Assembly (NCBI GenBank): GCA_905183005.1
Contig: CAJJDO010000030.1
Location: forward strand, 441,598-505,597
Direction of reading: 5' to 3'
Origin: Paramecium pentaurelia
Taxonomy: Eukaryota > Ciliophora > Oligohymenophorea > Peniculida > Parameciidae
DNA: 64,000 nt
Part shown: positions 63,250-64,000 of the stretch, in pieces
How positions within the stretch are numbered: position 1 is the first letter of the stretch
How the letters are laid out: each line of letters begins with the position of its first letter
Translations under genes and position numbers: made by a program
The notes under the pieces: generated by a model
The model's database searches: none
What the model was told of the DNA's origin: nothing
What the model saw: the letters and a program-made list of their open reading frames with translations, nothing else

Positions 63250-64000
63250 ATGAGATTATCTCTTTTTAGTGAAGAATAATATAAAAGAGCTAATGAATTT
63301 TTTTCTTAATTTCCTAAAATCGATCTTTAGGCTGAAAAAGTAAGATGTCCAAAATGCAATTTACTTCATAAGGTTTATTGTCTAAAATGTGGAGAATTGC
63401 TTGTGAATAAAGAACTAATACCAAAAGTTGAATTACCTGTAAATTTATTAATTCTACATCATAATAAAGAGAAGCATTAAAAAAGTTCAGCTATACCTGC
63501 TAAATTCTTAAGTGATTAAGTAGAAGTTAAGGATTTTCCTAATGAATTCGAATTTGATGAACATACTTATGTTCTCTATCCTCATTAAAATGCTAAATAT
63601 ATAAAAGAATTATCATAGGAAGAGCTTCAAAACATTAAAAAATTTGTAGCAATAGATTGTACGTGGCATTAAACAGGAGCAATTTTAGAGAAAATCTCAA
63701 ATAAATATCCTCAATAAAAATTCATAAAATTAGAGGATTATTAAACATACTTTTGGAGATATTAGCATCATAGCTTGAAATGTTTAGCTACAATAGAAGC
63801 AATATATTACTGTTATTAAGAATATAGTAAGGCTATGAACATAAATTAAAATTATAATAATTTGTTATTCTTTTATAAATACACATTTTAATAAATTACT
63901 GACTCTGTATAATAAGAGGTTGGTAATTCAAACATATATTAAAAGATTGAATAAAAAAAATAAAGAATCTTATAATCTAAATAAGATGCAAAAAAAGAAA
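63250..64000 (+). CDS. DTW-domain tRNA-uridine aminocarboxypropyltransferase (3' end outside window)
   Basis: An uninterrupted frame of 250 codons runs off the window. An N-terminal four-Cys zinc site (CPKCNLLHKVYCLKCGELL) is followed by VLYPHQNAKYI, then VAIDCTWHQTGAIL, which carries the D-x-T-W signature, and FIKLEDYQTYFWRYQHHS with the LATIEAIYY helix. This is the DTWD1/TuaA type that adds the 3-amino-3-carboxypropyl group of S-adenosylmethionine to a uridine in tRNA. The size and zinc site fit DTWD1. The C-terminus has become Gln/Lys-rich by the window end. Confidence 0.85.

Noticed and set aside
1..64000. tRNA, rRNA, CRISPR, insertion sequences
   Set aside because: None recognised by eye on either strand.

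Overview
The window looks like ciliate macronuclear DNA, most like Paramecium. It is very AT-rich and gene-dense. TGA is the only working stop, and in-frame TAA and TAG read as glutamine inside conserved domains. Genes are broken by tiny GT..AG introns, mostly 20-32 nt. In eighteen genes the coding length becomes an exact multiple of three, or already is one, once the introns I propose are removed. I see no tRNA, rRNA, CRISPR or bacterial-type features, and no telomere repeats. Names for organism and genes are inferred from motifs; no search was run.

Layout. 0.1-4.2 kb: a PNUTS-like PP1 regulator (+) convergent with a calcium-dependent protein kinase (-). 4.2-7.3 kb: gene-free, containing a 1161-bp sequence present twice on either side of a single N, probably an assembly join. 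7.3-12.2 kb: a TmcB-like multipass protein with a PAS-like middle. 12.7-24.7 kb: a giant cysteine-rich surface protein of about 3976 residues, carrying three near-identical in-frame copies of a 1779-bp (593-codon) unit. 24.8-32.8 kb: a guanylyl cyclase fused to a P4-ATPase-like half whose catalytic motifs appear lost. 32.9-37.3 kb: a TPR protein resembling CABIN1/Hir3.

38-48 kb: a hypothetical protein; a cyclic-nucleotide-gated K+ channel (-); an OS-9-like MRH lectin whose lectin domain is split by a long insertion; a START lipid-binding protein; and a phosphoinositide phospholipase C (-). 48.5-54.8 kb: a RING-H2 protein, a B-box coiled-coil protein (-), a degenerate membrane histidine-kinase-like protein (-) and an unresolved small gene. 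54.8-64 kb: mitochondrial succinate dehydrogenase flavoprotein (-), a three-TM small protein, a secreted protein, a coiled-coil protein (-), a B-box/CHY zinc-finger protein, an mPGES-2-like protein and a DTW-domain tRNA-modifying enzyme cut by the window end.

The genes do not form an operon. Several belong to Ca2+, cyclic-nucleotide and phosphoinositide signalling (CDPK, guanylyl cyclase, CNBD channel, PI-PLC, START), which suits ciliate excitability and secretion, but their adjacency is not evidence of joint action. Intergenic distances are often 30-200 bp, and the few longer gaps are listed.
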